DNA of 64,000 nucleotides from Pseudomonas sp. MWU16-30317 (lineage in GTDB: Bacteria > Pseudomonadota > Gammaproteobacteria > Pseudomonadales > Pseudomonadaceae). Below the pieces are notes generated by a model. It saw nothing but the letters and a program-made list of their open reading frames with translations. It had not been told where the DNA came from and did not search any database. The first letter of the stretch is position 1. Every line of letters starts with the position of its first letter. Location of the stretch: positions 186,001-250,000 of the forward strand of contig NZ_JAIWJA010000004.1 of NCBI RefSeq assembly GCF_020515695.1, read 5' to 3'. A program made the translations under genes and the position numbers. Shown piece after piece: positions 16,378-24,970 of this stretch.

Positions 16378-17691
16378 ATGACAACGCAAGCGCTCCCCTT
16401 GCAGCAGGTGACGGGCAAGATCGCCCGTCGGCTGTTGCCGTTCCTGTTGCTGATGTACATCGTCGCGTTTCTTGATCGCGCCAATGTGAGCTTTGCCAAA
16501 GTGGCCTTCCAGGCCGATAACGGTATCTCGGACGCTGCCTTCGCCTTTGGCGCCGGGGTATTCTTCGTCGGCTACGCGTTATTGGAAGTGCCCAGTAACT
16601 TGATGCTGCATCGATACGGCGCCAAAGTCTGGATGTGTCGCATCATGGTGACGTGGGGGCTGGCGTCGGCAGCCATGATGTTGGCGAGCAGCGAAACAAG
16701 TTTTTATATATTAAGATTTTTGTTGGGCGTCGCCGAAGCAGGTTTTTTCCCTGGCGTTATTCTTTATCTGACTTATTGGTTTCCTGATCGCGCCAGAGCC
16801 AAGGCCATGGGTATATTTTATTTCGGTGCCCCCTTGGCATTCATTCTTGGCAGCCCGCTGTCCGGTTTATTGCTTGAACTGGAAGGCTACGCCGGGTGGC
16901 ATGGCTGGCAATGGATGTTTGCGGTCGAAGGGCTGCTAGCGGTGCTGGTCGGTATATGTGCTTATTTATACCTGGACGATAAACCCGTCAATGCACGGTG
17001 GTTGAACGCTCAGGAACTGCAAACGCTGAGCAACGCGCTGGCCCAGGAGCAAAGCAGCCTGCAGGGTCACGCCAGTACCCTGCCAGAAGCGTTGATGCGG
17101 CCGTCGACCTTGTACCTGTGCCTGACCTATTGCCTGATCCAGGCCAGCGTCTACGGCGTGGTGTTCTATCTGCCCAGCCAGGTCGCCACGCTGATGGCCA
17201 GTCAGGTCGGATTCAAGGTAGGCGTCGTGGCAGCGCTGCCATGGTGCGCGGCGTTGCTGGCCACCTACCTGATCTGCGCCTGGGCCGACCGCCACGGTCA
17301 GCGACGCCTGCCAGCAGCCCTGTGCCTGTTGCTGGGCGGGCTGGGCATCGCCGCTTGCGCGATGGTGTCCACGCCGCTGTGGGGGCTGCTGGCGCTGTGC
17401 GCGGCAGCGTCGGGATTCATCGCGGTGCAGCCGCTGTTCTGGACCTACCCGGCGCGAATCCTCAGCGGCTCGGCCGCCGCAGGGGGCATCGCCCTGATCA
17501 ACTCCGTCGGCGCGCTGGGTGGGTTTCTGGCCCCCAACCTGCGCCAGTGGGCCGAAACCCATTACCACTCTGCGGCAGCCGGGCTCTATGCACTGGCAGC
17601 GCTGACGCTGCTGGGTGCGGTGATGATCCTGGGGCTTGATCGCCTGCACACCGCCGCGGTCAGGCGCCCTGCGCGCAACGCGGTGGCATAG
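16378..17691 (+). CDS. MFS transporter, anion:cation symporter (ACS) family
   Basis: This 437-residue twelve-helix transporter shows the ACS-family pattern of sugar-acid and tartrate-type proton symporters: YIVAFLDRANVSFAKV in helix 1, FGAGVFFVGYALLEVPSN, and RFLLGVAEAGFFPGVI. It sits 62 bases after the aldolase gene and 49 bases before the L-rhamnonate dehydratase gene, so it most likely imports the sugar acid that those enzymes consume. The stretch at 16700-16980 is noticeably more AT-rich in third positions than its neighbours, hinting at a different recent history for this segment or relaxed codon use in membrane helices. Confidence 0.9.
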   Translation: MTTQALPLQQVTGKIARRLLPFLLLMYIVAFLDRANVSFAKVAFQADNGISDAAFAFGAGVFFVGYALLEVPSNLMLHRYGAKVWMCRIMVTWGLASAAMMLASSETSFYILRFLLGVAEAGFFPGVILYLTYWFPDRARAKAMGIFYFGAPLAFILGSPLSGLLLELEGYAGWHGWQWMFAVEGLLAVLVGICAYLYLDDKPVNARWLNAQELQTLSNALAQEQSSLQGHASTLPEALMRPSTLYLCLTYCLIQASVYGVVFYLPSQVATLMASQVGFKVGVVAALPWCAALLATYLICAWADRHGQRRLPAALCLLLGGLGIAACAMVSTPLWGLLALCAAASGFIAVQPLFWTYPARILSGSAAAGGIALINSVGALGGFLAPNLRQWAETHYHSAAAGLYALAALTLLGAVMILGLDRLHTAAVRRPARNAVA

Positions 17692-17740
17692 CCCAATCGC
17701 GGTTTGATTTCCTGTCCCCCCTGATCATGAGGAATCCACC

Positions 17741-18925
17741 ATGAGCATCCCTACCATCACACACGTGCGCGCTTATGTTCTGCGTGGCGGCGGCGCCGAT
17801 TACCACGACCAGGACGACGGCCACTGGATCGACGATCACATCGCCACGCCCATGAGCAAATACCCGGAATATCGCCAGAGCCGCCGTAGTTTCGGCATCA
17901 ACATACTCGGCACGCTGGTGGTCGAGATTGAAGACAGCGCAGGTAATATCGGCTTCGCCGTCACAACCGGTGGCGAGCCGGCCGCTTATATCGTCGAGAA
18001 GCACCTGGCGCGCTTCGTCGAGGGCGCGAAGGTCACCGATATCGAAAAAATCTGGGACCAGATGTACTTCTCGTCCCAGTACTACGGCCGCAAGGGCCTG
18101 GTGATCAACACGATTTCGGGTATCGACCTGGCGCTGTGGGACCTGCTCGGTAAAGTCCGCCAGGAGCCCGTCCACCAGTTGCTGGGGGGCGCCGTACGCG
18201 ATGAGCTGCAGTTCTACGCCACCGGCGCACGGCCGGACCTGGCGCAGAAAATGGGCTTTATCGGCGGCAAGCTGCCCTTGCACCACGGACCGGCCGAAGG
18301 CGAGGCAGGCTTGCGCAAGAATCTTGAGGCACTGGCCGTGATGCGCGAACGTGTCGGCAAGGACTTCTGGCTGATGCTCGACTGCTGGATGAGCCTTGAC
18401 CTCAACTACGCTACGCGCTTGGCCGAGGGTGCCCATGAGTTCGGGCTGAAATGGATCGAAGAAGCGCTGTCGCCCGACGATTACTGGGGCTACGCGGCCC
18501 TGAAGAAAAACGTGCCCAAGGGCATGCTGGTGACCACCGGCGAACATGAAGCGACCCGCTGGGGATTTCGCATGCTGCTGGAGATGGGCTGCTGCGACAT
18601 CATTCAGCCGGACGTGGGTTGGTGCGGCGGCATTACCGAGCTGATCAAGATCTCGGCCCTGGCCGACGCCCATAGCGCCATGGTCGTGCCCCATGGTTCG
18701 TCGGTGTACAGCTATCACTTCGTTTCTACGCGCACCAACAGCCCGTTCGCCGAGTTCCTGATGATGGCGCCCAAAGCCGATGAGGTTGTGCCGATGTTCC
18801 ATCCGCAACTGCTGGGCGAACCGGTACCGGTAAACGGCCGGATGCGGCTGTCCATGCTGGATCAGCCAGGCTTCGGCGTGACCTTGAACCCGGAATGCCA
18901 GTTGCACAGGCCCTATCGACACTGA
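17741..18925 (+). CDS. rhmD: L-rhamnonate dehydratase (enolase superfamily)
   Basis: This 394-residue member of the mandelate racemase group of the enolase superfamily dehydrates L-rhamnonate to 2-keto-3-deoxy-L-rhamnonate. The rhamnonate-specific N-terminal capping segment [14 protein letters not shown] (residues 31-44) and the [16 protein letters not shown] stretch are highly characteristic. Mg2+ ligands are visible as Asp214, Glu240 and Glu268, and the catalytic His318 (VPHGSS) pairs with Asp291. Length matches E. coli RhmD (about 400). The gene follows the MFS importer and aldolase in one direction. No rhamnose dehydrogenase or lactonase is linked here, so the cell may take up rhamnonate itself. 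Some MR-group enzymes are promiscuous toward L-lyxonate or L-mannonate. Confidence 0.93.
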   Translation: MSIPTITHVRAYVLRGGGADYHDQDDGHWIDDHIATPMSKYPEYRQSRRSFGINILGTLVVEIEDSAGNIGFAVTTGGEPAAYIVEKHLARFVEGAKVTDIEKIWDQMYFSSQYYGRKGLVINTISGIDLALWDLLGKVRQEPVHQLLGGAVRDELQFYATGARPDLAQKMGFIGGKLPLHHGPAEGEAGLRKNLEALAVMRERVGKDFWLMLDCWMSLDLNYATRLAEGAHEFGLKWIEEALSPDDYWGYAALKKNVPKGMLVTTGEHEATRWGFRMLLEMGCCDIIQPDVGWCGGITELIKISALADAHSAMVVPHGSSVYSYHFVSTRTNSPFAEFLMMAPKADEVVPMFHPQLLGEPVPVNGRMRLSMLDQPGFGVTLNPECQLHRPYRH

Positions 18926-18950
18926 CCTCAAGGGCCGGCGCCGATACTCG

Positions 18951-18973
18951 ATCGCCCGCCATGCGCGGGCGAT
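18951..18973 (+). terminator. hairpin after the rhamnonate operon
   Basis: ATCGCCCGC (18951-18959) and GCGGGCGAT (18965-18973) form a 9 bp stem with a 5-base loop, 26 bases after the dehydratase stop. The flanking sequence has few T residues, so termination strength is uncertain. Confidence 0.45.
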
Positions 18974-19143
18974 TGCGGTTCAGCCTGCACGGCCTTGGAC
19001 AAACACCCGCTGTGCGCCCGCCCATTCACTTTCAGTTAAACCTTCCGGCCCTTGCCCCCCTCCAACGTGACGACACTGCAATACCAAGGCCGAGGCTCGA
19101 TAGCGCCTCGTCCTGCCCGTCATCGCGCTCAAGGACCCCGTGG

Positions 19144-19443
19144 ATGCTTATCGACCTGCTGCAATGGCCCGCCATGGCCGTCACCGTTTTCGCTGCCTGG
19201 TTCACCGGTTCCAGCAAGCCCACCCGGCGCATGATCGGCTTCTGGTGCTTCGCGCTCAGCAATGTGTTGTGGGTGATCTGGGGGCTGCACGCCGATGCTT
19301 ATGCCTTGATCATCCTGCAGGTATTCCTGGCGTTGATGAACCTGCGCGGCTTCAAGAAAAACCGCAAACAGAAGCATGACGTGGAAGACGACAGCCAATC
19401 CGATGAAACCGACGGCTCGCCCCAAGGCTCTCAAGAGCATTGA
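19144..19443 (+). CDS. small membrane protein of unknown function
   Basis: This 99-residue protein has two or three hydrophobic helices (about residues 5-20, 30-48 and 52-66). A basic stretch follows (FKKNRKQKHD), then an acidic, serine-rich tail rich in Asp, Glu and Gln. This pattern resembles small inner-membrane proteins often labelled amino acid transporter-like in Pseudomonas, but no function is established. No strong ribosome binding site is evident before ATG 19144; codon use and the membrane pattern support it as a gene. It is followed 23 bases later by a broken Tat-signal gene. The charged tail is presumably cytoplasmic, following the positive-inside rule. Confidence 0.65.
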   Translation: MLIDLLQWPAMAVTVFAAWFTGSSKPTRRMIGFWCFALSNVLWVIWGLHADAYALIILQVFLALMNLRGFKKNRKQKHDVEDDSQSDETDGSPQGSQEH

Positions 19444-19466
19444 TCCAGAGCCTTCGAGGACAAGCC

Positions 19467-19862
19467 ATGAGCCAGTTCGACCGCCGCCAGATCCTGCAAA
19501 TGATCGCCGTCACCAGCGCCGTTCCCTTTATCCCACCCGTGTTCGCCGCTGCCGACGGCATCGGTGGTGGTCGTGGACACCGCCAAATGGCAGATCATCG
19601 GATCATTTGCGACGCAAAAGGCACCCGACTCGGCGGCATTCGTACTGCGCGGATAACGCCGGCTTCAGGGTTTTTCAGCCGCCTTCAGAACGCTTCAAGG
19701 CGCCGCGCCTCGCAACCGGCTAATGTCGACTGGCTGGCTATATCCTGTAGCGAGGCCCCCCCGAAAGAATGTCTGTCAGATCGCTGTAGCGGACACATCG
19801 CATCGGGTACAGCCCCACCTTGCTGCGGGATGACTGCGCATTTATCCGATCACCGAATCTGA
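19467..19862 (+). pseudogene. remnant of a Tat-exported protein gene (signal peptide only)
   Basis: A good ribosome binding site (GAGGA at 19455) precedes ATG 19467, and the first 31 codons encode a clean twin-arginine signal: DRRQILQMIAVTSAVPF, then PPVFAAADG. After about position 19560 the frame continues, but the residue pattern becomes low in structure (repeated Arg, His and Ser) and no domain can be recognised. The downstream 300 bases look non-coding in all frames. The likely reading is a gene that lost its mature part by deletion. A short real peptide of 131 residues is less likely. Confidence 0.45.
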
Positions 19863-19893
19863 CTCTCGCGCATCGCCGAGAGCGGGAGGCTTT

Positions 19894-20874
19894 GTGTCCG
19901 AGCACCACGACATCCAGAACAATTCACGCAGACAAGTCCTCAAGGTCGGCGCCACCGCACTGGCGGCAGGCTCCCTCTCGGCTATGGTGATGAGCAGCAG
20001 TGCAGCCCACGCGAGCCCCTCCCCAGACCACAACACCACAGGTGAAAAGCCCATGAGTCACTTCACGACCAGCGACGGCACCGAGATTTTCTACAAGGAT
20101 TGGGGCAGCGGTCAGCCCATCGTCTTCCACCACGGTTGGCCGCTGAGCGCCGACGACTGGGATGCGCAGATGCTGTTCTTCCTGTCCAAGGGCTATCGCG
20201 TCATCGCCCACGACCGCCGCGGCCATGGTCGCTCGACCCAGACCGCCACCGGCAACGACATGGACACCTATGCCGCTGACGTCGCCGCGCTGGTCGCCCA
20301 CCTCAAACTCAAAGATGCCGTGCACATCGGCCACTCCACCGGCGGGGGCGAAGTCGCCTGCTATGTGGCCCAGCACGGTGCCGGTCATGTCGCCAAGGCT
20401 GTGCTCATCGGCGCCGTGCCGCCGATCATGGTCAAGTCGGCGAGCAACCCCGGCGGCCTGCCGATCGACGTATTCGATGGTTTTCGCTCGGCACTCGCAG
20501 CTAACCGTGCGCAGTTCTACAAGGAGGTGCCGATCCCCTTCTACGGCTACAACCGTGACGGCGCCAAGGTGCTCGAAGGGGTCAAGGACAACTGGTGGCG
20601 CCAGGGCATGATGGGCGGCATCAAGGCTCATTACGACTGCATCAAGGCGTTCTCGGAAACCGATTTTACCGAAGACCTGAAAAAGATCAGCGTACCGGTG
20701 CTGGTGCTGCATGGCGACGACGATCAGATCGTGCCCATCGCCGACTCCGCCGAGCTGTCGATCAAGCTGCTCAAGCACGGCACGCTCAAGGTGTACAAAG
20801 GCTACCCACATGGGATGTGCACCACCCATCCGGAAGTGATCAACCAGGATCTGCTGGCGTTTATCAAGGGCTGA
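19894..20874 (+). CDS. Tat-exported alpha/beta hydrolase (non-heme haloperoxidase/arylesterase type)
   Basis: The 326-residue product has a twin-arginine signal ([10 protein letters not shown] at 11-20, AHA cleavage near 40). A body of about 275 residues follows that matches cofactor-free haloperoxidase/arylesterases. Catalytic triad: Ser148 in GHSTGG, Asp277 in HGDDDQIVP, His306 in YPHGM. These enzymes hydrolyse aryl and other esters and show perhydrolase activity. GTG 19894 follows GCGGGAGG. A second in-frame start, ATG 20053 (Met54), would give the signal-less classical form [16 protein letters not shown], with GGTGA upstream, so dual cytoplasmic and periplasmic products are possible. Most relatives lack the Tat signal. 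Confidence 0.9.
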   Translation: MSEHHDIQNNSRRQVLKVGATALAAGSLSAMVMSSSAAHASPSPDHNTTGEKPMSHFTTSDGTEIFYKDWGSGQPIVFHHGWPLSADDWDAQMLFFLSKGYRVIAHDRRGHGRSTQTATGNDMDTYAADVAALVAHLKLKDAVHIGHSTGGGEVACYVAQHGAGHVAKAVLIGAVPPIMVKSASNPGGLPIDVFDGFRSALAANRAQFYKEVPIPFYGYNRDGAKVLEGVKDNWWRQGMMGGIKAHYDCIKAFSETDFTEDLKKISVPVLVLHGDDDQIVPIADSAELSIKLLKHGTLKVYKGYPHGMCTTHPEVINQDLLAFIKG

Positions 20875-20881
20875 TGACTGG

Positions 20882-20901
20882 GCGCGGGCACCGGCCCGCG
20901 C
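20882..20901 (+). terminator. short GC hairpin after the haloperoxidase-type gene
   Basis: GCGCGGGC (20882-20889) pairs with GCCCGCGC (20894-20901) around a 4-base loop, 8 bases after the hydrolase stop. No T run follows, so this may be a mRNA 3' end stabiliser rather than a full terminator. Confidence 0.4.
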
Positions 20902-21011
20902 TCATCCCCTGCGGTCCATTTGATTGCATGGACTTTCTCACGGGTTAGATGTTCAAAGTTGAGGACGACGACCTGGATGTTCCAGGGTTGCCTCCCCCAA
21001 CAGGACGACAC

Positions 21012-21452
21012 ATGACCTTCTACATCTTCCTTCTAGCCTGCTGTGCTGCGGCCTCCACCGGCATGATTTTCAAGCCCGGTGCCTGGTACGAATCCCTGAA
21101 AAAACCCAGGTTCACTCCGCCAAACTGGGCGTTCCCTGCGGCGTGGGTGACGATCTACCTGTTACTTTCGTGGGCGGGTTATCGGCTCACCTTGCTGGCC
21201 GACAGTCAAACGGTACTGGCCTTGTGGGCGGCGCAGATCGCGCTCAACACGCTGTGGACCCCGGTGTTCTTTGGCGCGAATCGCCTGGGTGCGGGGATGG
21301 TGATCATCGGTGTTCTCTGGATCGTCGTGGCGGCAATGGTCTTGCTGGCATTGAGGCTGGACGTGATCACCGGGCTGATTCTGTTTCCTTATCTGGTGTG
21401 GCTCACCGTCGCCGCTGCGTTGAATTTCTCTATCTTGCGGCACAATAGATGA
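21012..21452 (+). CDS. TspO/MBR family protein (tryptophan-rich sensory protein)
   Basis: This 146-residue five-helix membrane protein has TspO signatures: WYESLKKPRFTPPNWAFP in the first loop and WAAQIALNTLWTPVFFG in helix 3. The C-terminal WLTVAAALNFSI is also typical. Bacterial TspO proteins bind porphyrins and other tetrapyrroles and are linked to oxidative stress or photosynthesis control. ATG 21012 follows AGGACGACAC. It follows the haloperoxidase-type hydrolase by 137 bases and precedes an AbrB-family membrane protein, but no functional link between them is evident. Family call is firm. Confidence 0.9.
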   Translation: MTFYIFLLACCAAASTGMIFKPGAWYESLKKPRFTPPNWAFPAAWVTIYLLLSWAGYRLTLLADSQTVLALWAAQIALNTLWTPVFFGANRLGAGMVIIGVLWIVVAAMVLLALRLDVITGLILFPYLVWLTVAAALNFSILRHNR

Positions 21453-21614
21453 CCCCGTACGAGCATGCACGCCGAGCCGAGGGTCAAAAATCGATATTTT
21501 GCGACCCTCTGCCAAATCCCTCGGATTGACCGGGCGCATCGAGGCCAGTTCGTGGCAAAATCGCCGCCACTCCCCGTTTGCAACAATCGCAATAGAGCGC
21601 TCGGGAGCCTCGCT

Positions 21615-22694
21615 GTGGAGCATGCCGTGTCTGTTGATGTTGATCATTCTTGGTTGGGCCGCTTGCCTGCGCCGGCGCAGTGGGCATTGCTGGTGCTGTG
21701 CGCCGCAGGTGCGGGCCAGCTGCTGGCCAGCGTGCAGGTCCCTGCCGGGCGCTTCCTCGGGCCGATGGTGGCGGCCATCGCTTTCGCCTTGAGCGGATGC
21801 ACCGTTCGTTTACCCAAGGTAGCGTTTCAGGGCGGCCAGAGCGTGATTGGCCTGATGGCGGCGCACTCGATCACTACCGGGGTGCTGGTGGCATTGACTC
21901 AGGCCTGGCCGGAGATGATTTTTGCCACCGTCAGCACTATCGCCCTGAGCCTCTCAGTGGGCCTGGCCATGGCGCACTTCGGCGACCTGCCTGGTACCAC
22001 GGCCATCTGGGGCAGCACCCCAGGCGCAGCCTCGGCGATGATCTCCATGGGTGAGCAATACGGTGCAGATGGCCGCGTGGTAGCGGCCATGCAGTATGTA
22101 CGGGTCGTGTGTGTCGTGGTCTGCGGCGCGCTGGTCAGTCATTTCATGGGCATCACCTCGACCCATGCGCTGGCGGTGGCATCGACGATGCAATGGTTGC
22201 CCTTCACAGGGGGGCTGGTGGTCATTGCCATCGGCATCGTTTTTGGTAATCGGCTGCCGGCCGGAGCGCTGTTGATTCCTTTGGCACTCGGTGCCGTCTT
22301 GCAATTGACCGGCGTCCTGCACATCGCCCTGCCCGGCTGGTTCACCGCACTGGCCATGGCCGCCATCGGAGGCTATGTGGGCCTGCGCTTCGACCGCCCG
22401 ACGGTGCTCTATGTGCTCAAGCGTTTGCCGACCATGATCTGCTGTTCGATGCTGCTGATTGCCGTAAGTGCTGCGCTGGCCTATGTCATCGCGCTGCTGC
22501 TGCACAAGGACTATCTGTCGGTGTATCTGGCCACCAGCCCCGGCGGCCTGGACTCGATGGCGATCATCGCGGTGGACAGCCAGGCCGACGTGAGCCTGGT
22601 GCTGGCGATGCAGGCGCTACGCTTGTTTACGGTGATTCTGGTGGGGCCGTTTCTGGTCAAATGGGTGATCGAGCGGGTCAGCCGGCTGGCTTGA
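21615..22694 (+). CDS. AbrB family membrane protein (putative transporter/regulator)
   Basis: The protein is about 359 residues with two homologous halves of helical repeats of the AbrB-family type (named after E. coli AbrB, formerly called ammonia monooxygenase-like). Motifs include GRFLGPMVAAIAFAL and LPGTTAIWGSTPGAASAMI in the first half and VYLATSPGGLDSMAIIA in the second. GTG 21615 is chosen because GGGAG lies 8-12 bases upstream; GTG 21627 and codons further upstream are alternatives. Sequence before that point lacks membrane character. The family is poorly characterised and may move small solutes. The gene converges with the amidohydrolase gene, with only 11 bases between the stop codons. 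Confidence 0.82.
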   Translation: MEHAVSVDVDHSWLGRLPAPAQWALLVLCAAGAGQLLASVQVPAGRFLGPMVAAIAFALSGCTVRLPKVAFQGGQSVIGLMAAHSITTGVLVALTQAWPEMIFATVSTIALSLSVGLAMAHFGDLPGTTAIWGSTPGAASAMISMGEQYGADGRVVAAMQYVRVVCVVVCGALVSHFMGITSTHALAVASTMQWLPFTGGLVVIAIGIVFGNRLPAGALLIPLALGAVLQLTGVLHIALPGWFTALAMAAIGGYVGLRFDRPTVLYVLKRLPTMICCSMLLIAVSAALAYVIALLLHKDYLSVYLATSPGGLDSMAIIAVDSQADVSLVLAMQALRLFTVILVGPFLVKWVIERVSRLA

Positions 22695-22705
22695 AGCGCA
22701 GCGTT

Positions 22706-24121
22706 TCACCCGCGCTGCAGTGTTGCCAGCCCCTGCACCACTTGCTGGGCCAGCGCGGGCGTATCGACACCGATCACCCGCCCGCCCTGCTTGAGCATCC
22801 GCCCATCGGCGATCACCGTGTCCACGGCGCTGGGCGTTGCCGACTGCACGACGCTGGCATAGGGATCGAGCACCGGCAGCATGCCCAGCCCGCGAGGATC
22901 GATGAGGGTCAGGTCGGCGCGCTTGCCAGGTGTGACCGAGCCGATCTGCGCCCCCAGGCCCATGGCGTCGGCGCCGCCCTGTGTGGCCCAGAACAGCACG
23001 TCGCGGGCCGTGAGAAGTTGCTCGTTGGCGCTGCTGCCAATGGCCAGATTCAGTAGCGTCTGCATGACCATGAACAGGTTGGCGTTGCCGCTGAGTACCA
23101 GAGTGTCGATACCCAGAGTCACCGGGATCTTTGCTTCGTGCAACGCGGCCACCGGCGCCAGGCCGTAGCCGACGCGCATCTCGGTCAGGGGCGTGAGGCA
23201 CACCGAAGCGCCGCTGTGGACGATGGTGCGCAGGTCCTCGGCGTCGGCATGAGTGGCGTGCACCAGTTGCACCGACGGGTCGAGCACGCCTTTTTTCGCC
23301 AGTTCCTGGATGGCCTTGTTCTTCTGCATCTGCGGGGTCACCGCGATGTGGGTGGAGATGGGCAGGCCATGGGCCTTGGCAAAGGCGAACTCGGGCTCCC
23401 AGATCGGCGCTGCGGTGCGCTCGGGGCCGCGAATCGCCATGCCCAGGTCAACGCGCGTTCCGGCCCTGAGTTGAGCCTGCACCCGCAGGATATCGGCGTA
23501 GTCCACCGGCGCGGTGGCAGCCAGGTCCTGAGCGTAGCCATACCACAGGCGACCGCGCAGGCCGCTGTCGAGCATGGCTTGCAGTTCTGCCTGGGCGAAG
23601 GCCGGCGTCCGTAGATTGTGCGACCAGTTGTTGACCGTGGTGATACCACTGTTGATCGCTTCGGCCAGCCCCAGACGTACGCCCAGTGCGCACAGTTGGG
23701 GGGTGAACTGCTTGCTGACGGCCAGCTGGGATTTGAAGAACGGCTGGCCTTGCGGAGCCGGCGAACTGCTGCGCAGAAAGCTGTTCCACAGGTGCCAGTG
23801 GCTGTCCACCAGGCCGGGGATGAGGATCATGCCAGTGGCGTCGAGCACCTGAGCGCCCTCTTCGGCCAGGTCCTTGCCGACGGCGATGATCTTGCCGTTA
23901 TTGATGAGCACGTCAGCATCGGGCAGTTCACCGAGCGTCGGGTCCATGCTCAGTACAGTGGCGTGACGGATCAACAGGTGAGTTGAAGGCGGCAGCGTCT
24001 CCGGCTGGGCGGCGCACGCCATGTTCGGCAGCGCCAGTCCTGCGCCCGCGACAGCGCTGAGTTTGAGCAAGGTTCGACGGTCGAGGCTGGCGGTATCTGG
24101 CACGAAAGCTCCTGTGTTCAT
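22706..24121 (-). CDS. Tat-exported amidohydrolase family protein
   Basis: This 471-residue metal-dependent hydrolase has an N-terminal twin-arginine signal (LDRRTLLKLSAVAGAG, residues 13-28; AQP after ACA). The amidohydrolase barrel begins with the metal ligands His108 and His110 in LVDSHWHLWNS. Further metal and catalytic candidates are ISTHIAVT, HATHADAED and the Asp in LGIDTLVLSGN. Relatives include cytosine/atrazine/guanine-type deaminases and hydrolases, usually cytoplasmic, so periplasmic export is unusual. It lies 21 bases downstream of the isomerase gene, in a leftward unit with the first royal-jelly-type propeller. A role in breaking down a cyclic N-containing or lactone compound outside the cytoplasm is an inference. 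Confidence 0.88.
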   Translation of the reverse strand: MNTGAFVPDTASLDRRTLLKLSAVAGAGLALPNMACAAQPETLPPSTHLLIRHATVLSMDPTLGELPDADVLINNGKIIAVGKDLAEEGAQVLDATGMILIPGLVDSHWHLWNSFLRSSSPAPQGQPFFKSQLAVSKQFTPQLCALGVRLGLAEAINSGITTVNNWSHNLRTPAFAQAELQAMLDSGLRGRLWYGYAQDLAATAPVDYADILRVQAQLRAGTRVDLGMAIRGPERTAAPIWEPEFAFAKAHGLPISTHIAVTPQMQKNKAIQELAKKGVLDPSVQLVHATHADAEDLRTIVHSGASVCLTPLTEMRVGYGLAPVAALHEAKIPVTLGIDTLVLSGNANLFMVMQTLLNLAIGSSANEQLLTARDVLFWATQGGADAMGLGAQIGSVTPGKRADLTLIDPRGLGMLPVLDPYASVVQSATPSAVDTVIADGRMLKQGGRVIGVDTPALAQQVVQGLATLQRG

Positions 24122-24142
24122 GGGATAGTTGTGGCGAGGGGC

Positions 24143-24970
24143 TTATTCATTAATGGGACCAGCATTCACATAACTGCGCCAGATTTCGGCGCTATGACGA
24201 ATCTGCGCCTCCAGCGCCTGATGATCGGCAGCGGTCCTCGGCGGCTGGGTGGGGGTCAGGTGCTCGGGTACCAACTCGGTCGCCACTGCGCCACTGAACC
24301 CACCCTCCACCAGCGCCTCATGCTGGGCCTTGAAGTCGATATGCCCGGTGCCGATACCACCCCGCTCGGAATCGGAGATGTGGTAGATCGCCGTGAAGGC
24401 CCCATGCTCGCGCAAAGCCTGCAGCGGGTCGGGCTCGTCGATGTTCATGTGAAAGCTGTCGAGGATCATCCGCACGTTGTCGCTGTCCATCTCTGCCAGC
24501 AACTGTCGGCACTGCGCGGCGGTATGAATCAACGGCACTTCATAGTGATTGCACACCTCGTACAGGGTCCGCACGCCGCGGCTGGCGGCATAGGCATCAA
24601 CGGCCTTGCAGCAGGCCAGCAGACGCGCTCGGGCCGATGTCGGGTCCTTGCAGCTGAGCGTCCATTGCGACAGCCCCTGCAAGGTCACAGGCACCGGACC
24701 CAACTCGGCAGCAAAATCCACCACCTGACGGTAATAGGCGATGGCTGCATCCTGGGTGGCCTTCGCCGGCTCGGGCGGGCCGGCGTTGAACGGATCGACG
24801 GCGATGATGCCGATACCCGCCGCCCTGGCCAGTTCACGCAACAGCGCGGGCGGCCCATCACGAAAATCTCCCGCATATTGAATGCTGTCCATGCCCAGCG
24901 CCTTGGCCTTGGCGATGACTGGCGCGGCGGCGCTGATACCCAGCGTCCAGGTGACGATGCCGACGCTCAT
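24143..24970 (-). CDS. sugar phosphate isomerase/epimerase family protein (xylose isomerase-like TIM barrel)
   Basis: This 275-residue AP-endonuclease-2/xylose isomerase-type TIM barrel has metal-binding pattern residues in TLYEVCNHYEVPL (Glu), MILDSFHMNIDEPDP (Asp and His) and HISDSERGGIGTGHIDF (His and Asp). These are the residues used by epimerases, dehydratases and IolE/Hyi-type enzymes for Mn or Mg binding. It has no signal peptide and is cytoplasmic. Its ATG overlaps the stop of the upstream propeller gene by 4 bases, so translation is coupled. The context of secreted propeller and amidohydrolase suggests it processes an imported product of those enzymes, but the substrate is unknown. 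Confidence 0.88.
   Translation of the reverse strand: MSVGIVTWTLGISAAAPVIAKAKALGMDSIQYAGDFRDGPPALLRELARAAGIGIIAVDPFNAGPPEPAKATQDAAIAYYRQVVDFAAELGPVPVTLQGLSQWTLSCKDPTSARARLLACCKAVDAYAASRGVRTLYEVCNHYEVPLIHTAAQCRQLLAEMDSDNVRMILDSFHMNIDEPDPLQALREHGAFTAIYHISDSERGGIGTGHIDFKAQHEALVEGGFSGAVATELVPEHLTPTQPPRTAADHQALEAQIRHSAEIWRSYVNAGPINE

Noticed and set aside
17660..18931. 423-codon minus-strand frame over the rhamnonate dehydratase gene
   Set aside because: The plus-strand gene has all catalytic residues of RhmD. The minus frame has no recognisable protein features.
22706..24121. Amidohydrolase as a cytosine/guanine deaminase
   Set aside because: The HxH metal motif is present, but the substrate-specificity segments of those deaminases could not be identified and the protein is exported by Tat, so only the superfamily is called.
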